The notes beneath the pieces were generated by a model, which did no database searches, was not told the origin of the DNA, and saw only the letters and a list, made by a program, of their open reading frames with translations. Of a stretch of 64,000 nucleotides of DNA, positions 28,174 to 36,902 are shown in pieces (the stretch's first letter is position 1; the number at the start of each line of letters is the position of its first letter). Both the position numbers and the translations under genes were made by a program. Origin of the DNA: Azospirillum sp. CAG:239 (GTDB lineage: Bacteria > Pseudomonadota > Alphaproteobacteria > RF32 > CAG-239); contig FR885511.1 of the NCBI GenBank assembly GCA_000436375.1, forward strand, positions 1 to 64,000, read 5' to 3'.

Positions 28174-29547
28174 TCAGTTAAACCAGTTTATCAGGCGCTG
28201 GACGTTGCCGATTTCGTGAACCGACATTTCATGATTGTTGAGTTTTTTGTCTTTTTGATAAGTCGCCGGCATAATGGCGCTGGCAAAGCCCAGTTTGTGA
28301 GCCTCTTTCAGACGCGAATTTGGCTGGCTGACGGCACGAATTTCGCCGGAAAGACCGATTTCGCCGAAAATTACCGTATCAGAGGGCAGCGGTTTGTTGG
28401 TCATAGAGGAAATGACCGCCATCGCAACCGCCAAATCGGCCGCCGGTTCGGAAATTTTTAAGCCGCCGGCAATATTCAGGTAAATGTCCTGCGAACTCAG
28501 ATTCATGCCGCAGCGTGCTTCCAAAACGGCCAGAACCATGGCCAGACGGTTGGAATCCCAGCCGACAACCGCCCGTTTCGGACTGGCATAACTGGTCGGA
28601 CTGACCAGAGCCTGAATTTCAACCAGTACCGGCCGCGAACCTTCAATTCCGGCAAAAACGCAAGAACCGGAAATATTTCCCTGCCTTTCGGCCAAAAACA
28701 ACGCCGACGGATTTTCGACTTCGACAAGCCCCTTGTCCTGCATTTCAAAAACGCCGATTTCGTCTGTGGCACCGTAACGGTTTTTGACCGCACGCAAAAT
28801 GCGGAAATGGTGGCCGCGTTCGCCTTCGAAATATAAGACGGTGTCGACCATATGTTCCAAAACGCGCGGGCCGGCAATGGCTCCCTGTTTGGTTACATGA
28901 CCGACCAGAAAAAGAACGAAACCCTTTTTCTTGGCCAGCTTAATCAGTTCATAAGCGCAGGCGCGCACCTGGGCAACACTGCCCGGCGTGGATTCCACTT
29001 CTTCCAGATACATGGTTTGTATCGAATCGATAATAACCACCGCAGCGTCCGATTTGTCCAGCGTTTCAATAATATCCTTAACGTCAGTGGTTGAGGCAAG
29101 ATTGACCGGCGACTGTTCCAGCCCCAGACGTTTGGCGCGAATCCGCACCTGGTCTATGGCTTCCTCGCCGGATATGTAATAACATTCAGGTTTTGAAGGC
29201 GCATTGGCAATGCTGGCGCAAACCTGCAGCAACAACGTCGATTTGCCGATGCCCGGGTCACCGCCGACCAAAATGGCAGACCCCGGCACCAGACCGCCGC
29301 CCGAAACACGGTCAAGCTCCTTAATGCCGGTCGGAATGCGGCTTAAGGCAGTTTCAGCGCCGCTCAAAGGCACAAATTCAAGTATTCTGCCTTTTTTCTT
29401 CGGTGTCAGATTGGAAAATCCTTCTCCGCCGACCTTTTCTTCGACAATGGTATTCCATTCGCCGCAGGCATCGCATTTTCCCTGCCATTTGGGATAGACG
29501 CTGCCGCAGTTCTGGCAGACAAATTCGCTTCCGCCTTTTTTGGCCAT
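28174..29547 (-). CDS. radA: DNA repair protein RadA
   Basis: A RecA-like branch-migration ATPase of homologous recombination. Zinc finger cysteines are 11, 14, 25 and 28; Walker A is GDPGIGKST at ~96-104; the RadA-specific KNRYG motif is near residue 255; a Lon-like C-terminal domain follows. The ATG at 29547 has a strong GGAGG site; an ATG 18 codons upstream would overlap the mlaF gene. 457 residues. Confidence 0.95.
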   Translation of the reverse strand: MAKKGGSEFVCQNCGSVYPKWQGKCDACGEWNTIVEEKVGGEGFSNLTPKKKGRILEFVPLSGAETALSRIPTGIKELDRVSGGGLVPGSAILVGGDPGIGKSTLLLQVCASIANAPSKPECYYISGEEAIDQVRIRAKRLGLEQSPVNLASTTDVKDIIETLDKSDAAVVIIDSIQTMYLEEVESTPGSVAQVRACAYELIKLAKKKGFVLFLVGHVTKQGAIAGPRVLEHMVDTVLYFEGERGHHFRILRAVKNRYGATDEIGVFEMQDKGLVEVENPSALFLAERQGNISGSCVFAGIEGSRPVLVEIQALVSPTSYASPKRAVVGWDSNRLAMVLAVLEARCGMNLSSQDIYLNIAGGLKISEPAADLAVAMAVISSMTNKPLPSDTVIFGEIGLSGEIRAVSQPNSRLKEAHKLGFASAIMPATYQKDKKLNNHEMSVHEIGNVQRLINWFN

Positions 29548-29549
29548 AA

Positions 29550-30314
29550 TCAGACCTCCACTTTTATCGGCCCTTGTGAACAGCCGTTGATAAACTGGCA
29601 AACATACGGGTTATCGGTTTTTTCCATTTCCTTAACCGTGCCGCACCAGATGATTTTACCTTTGTACAGCATGGCAATTTTGTCGGCGATTTTGCGCGCC
29701 GAGGCCATGTCGTGGGTAATGGTCAGTGCCGTAGCACCCAAGCCGCGCGCAGATTCAATAATCAGATCGTTGATGACATCCGCCATAATCGGGTCAAGTC
29801 CCGTGGTCGGCTCGTCAAAAAAGATGATTTCCGGTTTGGTGGCAATCGCCCGGGCCAGACTGACGCGTTTCTGCATACCGCCGGAAAGTTCGCTCGGCGA
29901 CAAATCGGCCACGTCGGGAGCCAGACCGACCTGCCGCAAGACACGGACAGCTTCGTTTTTGGCGTCTTTACGGTTCCATTTCTGATTTTCAATCAGGCCA
30001 AAGGCCACATTTTCCCAGACGCTCAGACTGTCAAACAGCGCACCGCCCTGAAACAGCATGCCCATTTTGGCATGCATGGCATCACGGACGGTTTCGTCGG
30101 CGCCGTTAATTTCAACGCCGTCAACTTTAATGGATCCTTCATCTGGATTAAGCAACCCCTGAATACATTTAATCAAAACCGATTTGCCGGTTCCGGAACC
30201 GCCGATGACAACCAGAGATTCGCCTTTTTTGATTTCAATATCCACGCCGTCGAGAACAACTTTTTTGCCAAAAGCCTTATGCAGATTTTTTACCTGAATT
30301 TTATATTCGCTCAT
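29550..30314 (-). CDS. mlaF: ABC transporter ATP-binding protein, Mla-type phospholipid transport
   Basis: ATPase of the MlaFEDB-type complex that moves phospholipids between inner and outer membranes. Walker A GGSGTGKS is at residues 38-45, signature LSGGMQKR at 143-150, and Walker B with DEPTTGLDP follows at ~168. The ATG at 30314 is preferred, because GGAG lies ten bases upstream; an ATG five codons earlier is possible. It follows mlaE directly. No mlaD (MCE) or mlaC gene is present nearby. Confidence 0.92.
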   Translation of the reverse strand: MSEYKIQVKNLHKAFGKKVVLDGVDIEIKKGESLVVIGGSGTGKSVLIKCIQGLLNPDEGSIKVDGVEINGADETVRDAMHAKMGMLFQGGALFDSLSVWENVAFGLIENQKWNRKDAKNEAVRVLRQVGLAPDVADLSPSELSGGMQKRVSLARAIATKPEIIFFDEPTTGLDPIMADVINDLIIESARGLGATALTITHDMASARKIADKIAMLYKGKIIWCGTVKEMEKTDNPYVCQFINGCSQGPIKVEV

Positions 30315-30334
30315 TTCTTTTTTCTCCATTCAAG

Positions 30335-31126
30335 CTATTTTGCAAAAAAGAGTTCGGTAATGATGTAGTTGAAAATCAGAATCAAAATCGAGGCGGAAAC
30401 CACGGCGTTGGTCGTGGCTTCGCCGACTCCCTGCGCGCCGCCGCGCGACTTATAGCCGTTGTAACAGCCCATAATTGCAATGATAAAACCGAAAACGCAG
30501 GCTTTGACGACACCGGTTACAATGTCCAGGCTTTCCAGTCCGTTAATCGTCGAATTGATGTAGTTGGCCGGGTTAAAACCAAGTTTATAGACGGCAATGA
30601 TAAAACCGCCGAAAATGCCGATGACATCGCCGATAAGCACCAGCAGCGGCAAGACCGTTATTCCGGCAAGCACGCGCGGCGCAACCAGATATTTGAACGG
30701 ATTGGTTGAAAGAGTTACCAGCGCGTCAATCTGTTCGGTAACGCGCATGGTTCCGATTTCGGCCGCCATGGCCGCACCGATGCGTCCGGCAACCATCAGG
30801 CCGGAAAAGACCGGCGCCAGTTCGCGGGTAACAGAAATCAGCACGACAGAGGCAACAGCACTTTCCGCACCGTAACTGGAAAAACCGGAATAGGTCTGCA
30901 ACGCAATGACCATACCGGCAAAAATCGTCGTTAAAGCAACGACCGGCAGCGAATAAAAACCGATGTCTATCATTTGTTTGCCAAGCAGCTTAAGATAAAA
31001 CGGCGGCGTTACGCTGTTGTAGACCGATTTGGCAATAAAGAGCGACAATTCGCCCAGACCGGAAACAAACCGCACCAGCGGCTTGCCCAGTTTTCTGAAA
31101 AAGTTTTCGATATAATTTCCCGACAT
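30335..31126 (-). CDS. mlaE: ABC transporter permease, MlaE family
   Basis: Inner-membrane permease of the phospholipid transporter. 263 residues with five to six hydrophobic segments. The conserved ELAPVFSGLMVAGRIGAAMAAEIG and TEQIDAL motifs of the MlaE family are at ~130-165. Forms an operon with mlaF, then radA and cvpA. Confidence 0.95.
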   Translation of the reverse strand: MSGNYIENFFRKLGKPLVRFVSGLGELSLFIAKSVYNSVTPPFYLKLLGKQMIDIGFYSLPVVALTTIFAGMVIALQTYSGFSSYGAESAVASVVLISVTRELAPVFSGLMVAGRIGAAMAAEIGTMRVTEQIDALVTLSTNPFKYLVAPRVLAGITVLPLLVLIGDVIGIFGGFIIAVYKLGFNPANYINSTINGLESLDIVTGVVKACVFGFIIAIMGCYNGYKSRGGAQGVGEATTNAVVSASILILIFNYIITELFFAK

Positions 31127-31187
31127 GGCTGTTTCTTTCGCTGAATTAAACCTTTAATCTGCGCGTATTTTAGGGCAAGAGCACCAA

Positions 31188-31610
31188 TTAATCAAGAAGA
31201 CTATCCATTTTTATAACAATCTTGTCCGCGGCCGAACTCTCAAAAGCCCAGAGCCGAACTTTCGGCAGCGAAACGCCTTCAAGTTCCGCAAAGACCGCGG
31301 CAGGCAAACGTTCGACATCCTGCGGCGAATCGACCAGTTCGACCAGCAGAACCGCCGTTCCCTCCCGGTCAAAAGGAACTTTCTGAATGCCTATTCCCCT
31401 TACCTCAAGCAATCCGGCGATGTTATCGGGAGCGGAAACCCGCAGAAAACCGTTTTCCACCCGAATATCCGTACGGTCGTCGGCAATGAGCCGGGCGCCG
31501 TGGCGGACAATCAGCCGAAGCGCCAAATCGGATTTTCCCGAAGCGGAAGGACCGGTTAACAAAACCGCGCGGCCTTTATAATTGACGGCTGTGGCGTAAA
31601 TGTTCGGCAT
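31188..31610 (-). CDS. hprK: Short HPr kinase/phosphorylase-like protein
   Basis: 140 residues, corresponding only to the C-terminal kinase domain of HprK, as is typical in alphaproteobacteria where it belongs to a PTS-Ntr regulatory system. P-loop GPSASGKS is at residues 20-27, ADDRTDI gives the Walker-B-like region, and GLLEVRGIG is the HprK signature. It overlaps the tsaE stop by one base. Confidence 0.92.
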   Translation of the reverse strand: MPNIYATAVNYKGRAVLLTGPSASGKSDLALRLIVRHGARLIADDRTDIRVENGFLRVSAPDNIAGLLEVRGIGIQKVPFDREGTAVLLVELVDSPQDVERLPAAVFAELEGVSLPKVRLWAFESSAADKIVIKMDSLLD

Positions 31611-32071
31611 TATCGGAGTTCCAGTTTCCGCAGACGGGAAAGCTTTTCGGCCGACGCGGAAGATATGGTTATTCTGCGGCCGGAAGCATCCGGGGTTATG
31701 GTCAGTTTAAAACAGTTTTCAGGCAGCCAGCCGGCCATTTTTTCCGGCCATTCAATCAGACAGACGCCTCCGTAAAGCGCTTCTTCCATACCAAGTTCAA
31801 AGATTTCTTCCGGTGCCTTGAGCCTATACAGGTCGAAATGGTAAATTTCAAAATCAGGCGCCTCGTAACTCTGTACCAATGTAAACGTCGGACTGGGCAC
31901 TTCTTCGGCAGACGTCAGGCTTTGAACAAAACCGCGGGCAAAAACGCTTTTACCCATTCCCAAAGTTCCGAACAAGGCAAAGGTATCGCCGGCTTTGGCA
32001 ATCTGCGACAGCTTTTGCGCAAAAGCGACGGTTTCATCCTCATTGCGGCAAATGACCGAGATTTCTTCCAT
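31610..32071 (-). CDS. tsaE: tRNA t6A biosynthesis ATPase TsaE
   Basis: ATPase partner of TsaB-TsaD in N6-threonylcarbamoyladenosine formation on ANN-decoding tRNAs. P-loop GTLGMGKS is at 35-42, then SPTFTLVQSYE and HFDLYRL, the family motifs. 153 residues. The partner tsaB is at 58.5-59.2 kb in this window. Confidence 0.95.
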   Translation of the reverse strand: MEEISVICRNEDETVAFAQKLSQIAKAGDTFALFGTLGMGKSVFARGFVQSLTSAEEVPSPTFTLVQSYEAPDFEIYHFDLYRLKAPEEIFELGMEEALYGGVCLIEWPEKMAGWLPENCFKLTITPDASGRRITISSASAEKLSRLRKLELR

Positions 32072-32079
32072 AGAGACTC

Positions 32080-33063
32080 CTATAAGTCAAGTATGCCCTT
32101 TTTGCGGCTTTTCGGTTTGATGACTTTGATTTTGGGCTTTTTGCCCTGCATGGCGCGCCAATCCCAGGGCATGTAGAAGGTTCCCTGCCAGAGACCGCGT
32201 TTGTTCATCTGCGCCTGACGTTCGTAAGGAACATAAATGTCCGTGTATTTCTGATAAGCAACCGCCCAGCCGGCATTGACCAGAGCCGCGCCAAGGTCAT
32301 ACTGGCCGAGAGAACAGGTGCCGACCATGTTTCCCTTGGCGTCCCGCTGCATGACATGACATTCAAGTTCATTGGTGGTAATCCAGTTTTTCAGCCACAA
32401 TGCGGCTTCCCGACCGCAATTGTAAGACCGTCCCTGCCGGTCGGCACAGGTTTGGTTGGCTTCCGGCGCGTCAATGCCGTACAGTTTGAAATAACTGCCC
32501 CGAATCTCGAGCGTGTCGCCGTTGATAACGCGGGCGGCGCCATATATGGCCGGAAAATTGTTCGGATTAAATGCCGGTGCAGCCTGTTCGCGCTGGCCGC
32601 CGAACGAGCTCATCAACTGCTGAAAAGCATTGGGCTTCTGCTCCGCCTGCGGCTGAACCTCGGCCTGAGAACCGATGTCGGAAGAAAAGTTTTCGTCGAT
32701 GGCCGGAGCATATTCGTCCTCGATAATCATTATCTGGCCGTTTTGCGGCATTTGCCGCTGCGAATTGGCCTGCATGCCCAAAAAGCTGCGCAGCGATTGT
32801 CCGACGCCGCCAATGCCGTTGTTAAAGCCGCCGATGGCATAAAGAATAAAAGCGATAATCGAAATAACGACCAGAAAAGACGGCAGACAGCCCATGGCAC
32901 GCCAAGCCATTTTTCCGAAAATGTACAGCACCACCAAACCGATAATCAGCCCAATGAAACCGCCGCCCTGCAACAACAGGCTGCTGCTCTGCGTTCCGCT
33001 GCCGCCGATAAAAATCAGGATTAAGGCGCCCAGCCCCAAAAGTGCTTTTTTCAGAAAAACCAT
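32080..33063 (-). CDS. Membrane-anchored thermonuclease-family (SNase) protein
   Basis: Three hydrophobic segments in the first 80 residues (about 3-22, 33-52 and 60-78) are followed by a Gln/Ala-rich linker, then an SNase domain at ~170-315. The domain has RVINGDTLEIRGSYFKLYGIDAPE, a cysteine pair (CADRQGRSYNCG) and the late YVPYERQAQMNKRGLWQG. The Arg and Glu catalytic positions of staphylococcal nuclease appear partly conserved. The active site would be in the periplasm or cytoplasm depending on topology, which is unclear. Confidence 0.85.
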   Translation of the reverse strand: MVFLKKALLGLGALILIFIGGSGTQSSSLLLQGGGFIGLIIGLVVLYIFGKMAWRAMGCLPSFLVVISIIAFILYAIGGFNNGIGGVGQSLRSFLGMQANSQRQMPQNGQIMIIEDEYAPAIDENFSSDIGSQAEVQPQAEQKPNAFQQLMSSFGGQREQAAPAFNPNNFPAIYGAARVINGDTLEIRGSYFKLYGIDAPEANQTCADRQGRSYNCGREAALWLKNWITTNELECHVMQRDAKGNMVGTCSLGQYDLGAALVNAGWAVAYQKYTDIYVPYERQAQMNKRGLWQGTFYMPWDWRAMQGKKPKIKVIKPKSRKKGILDL

Positions 33064-33212
33064 GACGTATCTTTCCTTTATGTTCGTTTTGTGTCATTAG
33101 AGCACAGGATTAAACTTTTTCCAAGATTTTTTTGCTGTGCCCGTTTTAAATACGCTTTATACGCAATTTTTGAACAGTCTATAAAAAAGCCCTTAAAAAG
33201 GAGTAAAGATTA

Positions 33213-33242
33213 CAAAAACAAAGCCCCTTTTTTGAGGGGCTT
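33213..33242 (-). terminator. Intrinsic terminator after the FTR-like gene
   Basis: On the minus strand: AAGCCCCT / AGGGGCTT, an 8-bp stem with a six-base loop, followed by TGTTTTTG. It ends the parA-parB-FTR-like transcript. Confidence 0.85.
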
Positions 33243-33247
33243 GGAAA

Positions 33248-33490
33248 TTATTCCGCAGCAATGTTTGCTTTGGTATAACAATGGCAGTGGCATATGCCGT
33301 CACGCTCAATATCAGAGCGGCACAGTTCAGAGATACAATAGCGGGCGCTGTTGTTGCCGTCGCAGGGGCATCTTTGCCATTCAGCCTCGCCAAACATACG
33401 GGTTTTGGCCCGGGCGACTTTTTCAACATTTTCAGTTGTACAGTAGCCTGCCTTTTTGCAGTTTTCGAGCATTTTTTCCAAGATAGTCAT
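33248..33490 (-). CDS. Small ferredoxin-thioredoxin reductase catalytic-domain-like protein, 80 aa
   Basis: 80 residues with CPC at 41-43, Cys52, Cys57 and CHCHC at 67-71. This CPC ... C ... C ... CHC order matches the 4Fe-4S plus redox-disulfide site of ferredoxin:thioredoxin reductase catalytic chains (FeThRed_B family). No partner chain is visible. It may be a stand-alone disulfide reductase or simply a metal-binding protein. It lies 14 bp downstream of parB and ends at an intrinsic terminator. Confidence 0.7.
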   Translation of the reverse strand: MTILEKMLENCKKAGYCTTENVEKVARAKTRMFGEAEWQRCPCDGNNSARYCISELCRSDIERDGICHCHCYTKANIAAE

Positions 33491-33504
33491 TTTCTTTTAT
33501 CCGT

Positions 33505-34533
33505 TCAGTCAATTATTTTCATCGTAAACTTTTCATTTCCGACCGGGGCTGCTTCTACAGGAGCCGCAGCCGAAACAACGGAAGTTTTACGCTTTTGTTC
33601 AAGAATGTCAATAATCATATCCAATTCGGCAGCCGAAGCATATTGCAAAACAACCTTGCCGCCGCCCTGCTTGCTTGGCGATATTTTAATCCGCAGACCG
33701 AGGTTTTTGTTCAAATCCTTTTCAATTTCGACAATATCCTCGTCTTTGGCTTTTTTGGGTTCTTTGACTTCCGGATTTTTCTGTTTGGCGACCAGTTCTT
33801 CAACCTGCCGAACATTCAAATCTTTGGCAACAATCTGTTTGGCCAGAGTTTCGGCGTTGTCCAAGCCTACCAAAGCGCGGGCATGACCGGCCGACAATGT
33901 TCCCTCGCGTACCAGATCTTTAACGGAATCGGGAAGATTCAGAAGGCGCAGCGTATTGGCCACATGACTGCGCGATTTGCCGACAATTTGTGCCAAAGCT
34001 TCCTGTGTATGCGAAAACTCATCTATCAGACGCTGAAAACCTTCCGCTTCCTCAATTGCAGAGAGGTTCTCACGCAGCAGGTTTTCAACCAGAGCAACTT
34101 CAAGAACTTCCTTATCATCCATATCTTTGACGATAACCGGCACCGTTTGCAATCCGGCAAGTTTGGACGCGCGCCAGCGGCGCTCGCCGGCAATGATTTC
34201 AAACCGGCCGTTTTTCTTGCGAACCAAAAGCGGTTGCAATACGCCTTTTTCCTTAACGGATTCAACCAACGCATTCAGAGCCTCTTCGTCAAAATCCTTA
34301 CGCGGCTGAAACGGGCTAGGAAAAAGCAGATTTACGTCTACCCTGTCGTCCGGCGCCTGCACGGGCTGTGTCGGCGTATCGTTCAGAGCTTCGTCTATAT
34401 TGAACTCGGCGTCGCCGAGCAAAGCGCCCAATCCCCGGCCGAGACTTTTTCGTTTGCCGCCATGAGAGTGTTCTTCCGGTTTGCCGGCATCGCCCAAAAT
34501 ATCCAAATCGTCAAGCTTCTCGTTTTCTAACAT
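33505..34533 (-). CDS. parB: Chromosome-partitioning protein ParB
   Basis: Binds parS and spreads as a CTPase clamp, then is segregated by ParA. The basic N-terminal tail GKRKSLGRGLGALLG contacts ParA. NLLFPSPFQPRKDFDEEAL and GERRWRASKLAGL are the CTP-binding motifs, and TQEALAQIVGKSRSHVANTLRLL is the parS-reading helix-turn-helix. The C-terminal dimerisation domain is present. The ATG at 34533 is preferred, with AAGGAA upstream; it overlaps the parA stop by seven bases. 342 residues. Candidate parS sites occur nearby at 35895, 38495 and 42199. Confidence 0.96.
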   Translation of the reverse strand: MLENEKLDDLDILGDAGKPEEHSHGGKRKSLGRGLGALLGDAEFNIDEALNDTPTQPVQAPDDRVDVNLLFPSPFQPRKDFDEEALNALVESVKEKGVLQPLLVRKKNGRFEIIAGERRWRASKLAGLQTVPVIVKDMDDKEVLEVALVENLLRENLSAIEEAEGFQRLIDEFSHTQEALAQIVGKSRSHVANTLRLLNLPDSVKDLVREGTLSAGHARALVGLDNAETLAKQIVAKDLNVRQVEELVAKQKNPEVKEPKKAKDEDIVEIEKDLNKNLGLRIKISPSKQGGGKVVLQYASAAELDMIIDILEQKRKTSVVSAAAPVEAAPVGNEKFTMKIID

Positions 34534-35306
34534 GCCAATAATTCCTTTTCTCTTTTCAATACTTCGCCGGTAAGACTGATATATGCCTGCGAACCCGGAC
34601 ATCTGAAATCGTAAATCAAAACCGGTTTACCATGCGAAGGCGCTTCCGATACGCGGACATTCCGCGGTATGACGGTCTGATATACTTTTTTGCCGAAGAA
34701 ATTGCGGACATCGTCTTCAACCATTTGCGACAAATTGTTGCGTTTGTCATACATGGTAAGAACCACGCCCTGCAATTCCAGTTTCGGATTAAATTTTCTT
34801 TTTATCTGATTGATGTTGCGGATAAGGTCGGTAATACCTTCCAAAGCCAGAAATTCACATTGCAGCGGCACAATAACGGCATCGGCGGCAACGAGCGCGT
34901 TAATCGTAACCAAGCTTAACGACGGCGGACAGTCAATTAAGATATAATCATAATTAACGACATCGCGTCCCAGAGCATTGCGCAGCGCAAATTCGCGATG
35001 TTCCATATCAACCAGCTCAACTTCCGCGCCGGCAAGATCCGGCGACGAAGGCACAAGCGAAAAATTAGGTATCTCCGTCCAGACAACAGCTTCGTTAATT
35101 CTTTTTTCGCCGAGCAGCACTTCATAGGAAGAGGGCATGCGTCCGCTCTTGTTGACGCCCATGGAAGTTGTGGCATTGCCCTGAGGATCAAGGTCGACGA
35201 CCAATACTTTTTTGCCGGCGGCAGCCATGGCAGTTGCAACATTAACCGTGGTCGTGGTTTTGCCCACGCCGCCTTTACGATTGGCAATAGCGATAATTCT
35301 CGGCAT
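34527..35306 (-). CDS. parA: Chromosome-partitioning ATPase ParA
   Basis: A deviant Walker A ATPase, KGGVGKTT at residues 11-18, with LDPQGNATTSMG and IDCPPSLSL as the further nucleotide-binding motifs. It moves ParB-parS complexes along the nucleoid. 259 residues. Its ATG follows the rsmG stop without a gap and it overlaps parB, so rsmG-parA-parB is one operon. Confidence 0.97.
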   Translation of the reverse strand: MPRIIAIANRKGGVGKTTTTVNVATAMAAAGKKVLVVDLDPQGNATTSMGVNKSGRMPSSYEVLLGEKRINEAVVWTEIPNFSLVPSSPDLAGAEVELVDMEHREFALRNALGRDVVNYDYILIDCPPSLSLVTINALVAADAVIVPLQCEFLALEGITDLIRNINQIKRKFNPKLELQGVVLTMYDKRNNLSQMVEDDVRNFFGKKVYQTVIPRNVRVSEAPSHGKPVLIYDFRCPGSQAYISLTGEVLKREKELLAC

Positions 35307-35936
35307 TTATCTGACTCCTTTAAGCTTTTTGATTTTGGTAATAACTAAGACAACCCCTTCTTCGCTGACTTCGCTCGGAACAATCCGGCAGTCAAACGAC
35401 CATTCTTTACGGGCTTCGGAAATTTCTTCGGAATATTTTTTACCTTTTGGAAAAATACCAACGGTTTGCGGACCGGCAAACTTGCAGGCATATTTTAAAA
35501 GTTCTTTCAACGAGCACATGGCACGCGACGTGATAACATCGGCCGCTATCGTCTCAATATTTTCAATACGGTCATTGACTATCTCAACATTATTCAGGCC
35601 GGAAATTTTCTTCACCTCATTTAAATACAGTGTTTTTTTACCAATGCTTTCAATAAGACGAAAATTTAAATACGGTGTTTTTTCAGCAGCCATTATTGCC
35701 AGTACCATCCCCGGAAATCCGGCACCAGAGCCAAAATCAACCAGCGTCCGGGCGCCATCAGGAATAAGTTTAAATAACTGGGCAGAATCAAGAAAATGAC
35801 GTTCCCAGGCATGTTCAAGCGAAGCATTACTAACCAAATTAAATCTCTTTTGCCACTCATGAAGAGATTTTTCGTAAGCTTTTAAACGCGCGAATGTTTC
35901 ACGTGAAACACTATATTCATCCATAAAATTTTTCAT
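35307..35936 (-). CDS. rsmG: 16S rRNA G527 N7-methyltransferase
   Basis: Methylates N7 of G527 in 16S rRNA. The N-terminal motif WQKRFNLVSNAS, then HFLDSAQLF and LVDFGSGAGFPG (SAM binding, about 66-77), are diagnostic. 209 residues. Its second to sixteenth codons contain a perfect parS site that encodes VSRET. A second ATG lies four codons downstream of the first. First gene of the rsmG-parA-parB operon. Confidence 0.95.
   Translation of the reverse strand: MKNFMDEYSVSRETFARLKAYEKSLHEWQKRFNLVSNASLEHAWERHFLDSAQLFKLIPDGARTLVDFGSGAGFPGMVLAIMAAEKTPYLNFRLIESIGKKTLYLNEVKKISGLNNVEIVNDRIENIETIAADVITSRAMCSLKELLKYACKFAGPQTVGIFPKGKKYSEEISEARKEWSFDCRIVPSEVSEEGVVLVITKIKKLKGVR
35895..35910. promoter_or_regulatory. 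parS: parS site 1 (perfect), inside rsmG
   Basis: TGTTTCACGTGAAACA, the 16-bp palindromic consensus for chromosomal ParB binding, lies in the first codons of rsmG, about 1.4 kb from parB and 14 kb from the predicted origin. Confidence 0.93.
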
Positions 35937-36001
35937 AAATTATTTATATAATTTTTTAAATAAATTTAAAACCCCATTTCGGCAGTTATAAACATAAAAA
36001 A

Positions 36002-36030
36002 TATATATTTTAAAACGACTCTTAAAACAA
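36002..36030 (-). promoter_or_regulatory. Possible promoter of rsmG-parA-parB
   Basis: TTGTTT, a 17-bp spacer, then TATATA on the minus strand in a 144-bp AT-rich gap. Two GANTC sequences, the CcrM target, lie in or near it. Weak prediction. Confidence 0.35.
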
Positions 36031-36080
36031 TGAGTTAGACAGCGTTTCTTGAATCTTAATTTTATAGTTTTGCGTAAAAT

Positions 36081-36902
36081 TTATTTATTCAAGCGCCAAC
36101 GATTCGTATAGTTAAGTTCAGTCAAAAGTTTTTCAGCCCTGTCAAAATGCTGGGCAAGCATTGCTGTCGAGTGAGCGTCGTCACTGATAACGACCGGCAC
36201 ATTGCGTTTTGACAATTCTGCAAGCATCCAGGTATGCGGATGTTGTTCGCCGGCCTTATTCCAACCGCTGGTATTGAGTTCATAGGGCTGTTTGGTTTCT
36301 GATAAGGTTTCAATTACCCGCCACTTATATTCATCCCATTCGGCTTCCAACCCCATGCCGAAAATTTTAATAACATCAAGATGGGCAATAAAATCAAAAT
36401 AACCGCTTTTTATCGATTCGATAACATTAAGCCAATAGTTTTTGATACCTTCGCGTTTGATTGCCTCATCAACATAAACCGGTTTGCGAACCATTTCATA
36501 TATATTTTGAACCCATCCGGCATCATCATTTAATAAACAATGCGTTGAACCTATCAGATAATCAACATCCAAACTCTTGCGAAGCTTTTCAAAACTGCGG
36601 CGCCATTCGGCAGATTTAAAATAATCAACTTCAAAACCGACATAAACTTTAATTTTATATTTTTGGGCCGCTGTCCTTATCTCATCTATAGTCTTTAAAT
36701 ACACCGTTTCGGCTAGTTTAAAGTCATCAAAGAACTGCGGGGTAAATCGACTGATACCCTTTTTACAAATTAAATGATTGGAAATTCCAAGTTCCGTATA
36801 GCCGGCGGCTTCAGCCGCAGCAATCATTTCCGTCGCAGAATTGTGGCCGTCATAAACGCCGAAACTGTTCGTATGGGTATGATAAGAAAATTTCTGCATC
36901 AT
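36081..36902 (-). CDS. PHP-domain phosphoesterase (histidinol-phosphatase-like)
   Basis: 273 residues of the PHP metal-dependent phosphatase fold. HTHTN is at ~8-12, GISNHL near 40, GFEVDYF near 95, GSTHCL near 125, FIAHLD near 180 and ISDDAH near 238 provide the metal ligands. Closest by eye to HisK-type histidinol phosphate phosphatases, but no histidine genes are nearby and the substrate is uncertain. Its start overlaps the stop of the upstream HD-domain gene, so they are co-translated. Confidence 0.82.
   Translation of the reverse strand: MMQKFSYHTHTNSFGVYDGHNSATEMIAAAEAAGYTELGISNHLICKKGISRFTPQFFDDFKLAETVYLKTIDEIRTAAQKYKIKVYVGFEVDYFKSAEWRRSFEKLRKSLDVDYLIGSTHCLLNDDAGWVQNIYEMVRKPVYVDEAIKREGIKNYWLNVIESIKSGYFDFIAHLDVIKIFGMGLEAEWDEYKWRVIETLSETKQPYELNTSGWNKAGEQHPHTWMLAELSKRNVPVVISDDAHSTAMLAQHFDRAEKLLTELNYTNRWRLNK

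Noticed and set aside
33595-34530. 311-residue frame antisense to parB
   Set aside because: Fully covered by parB on the other strand; composition is typical of an antisense shadow.
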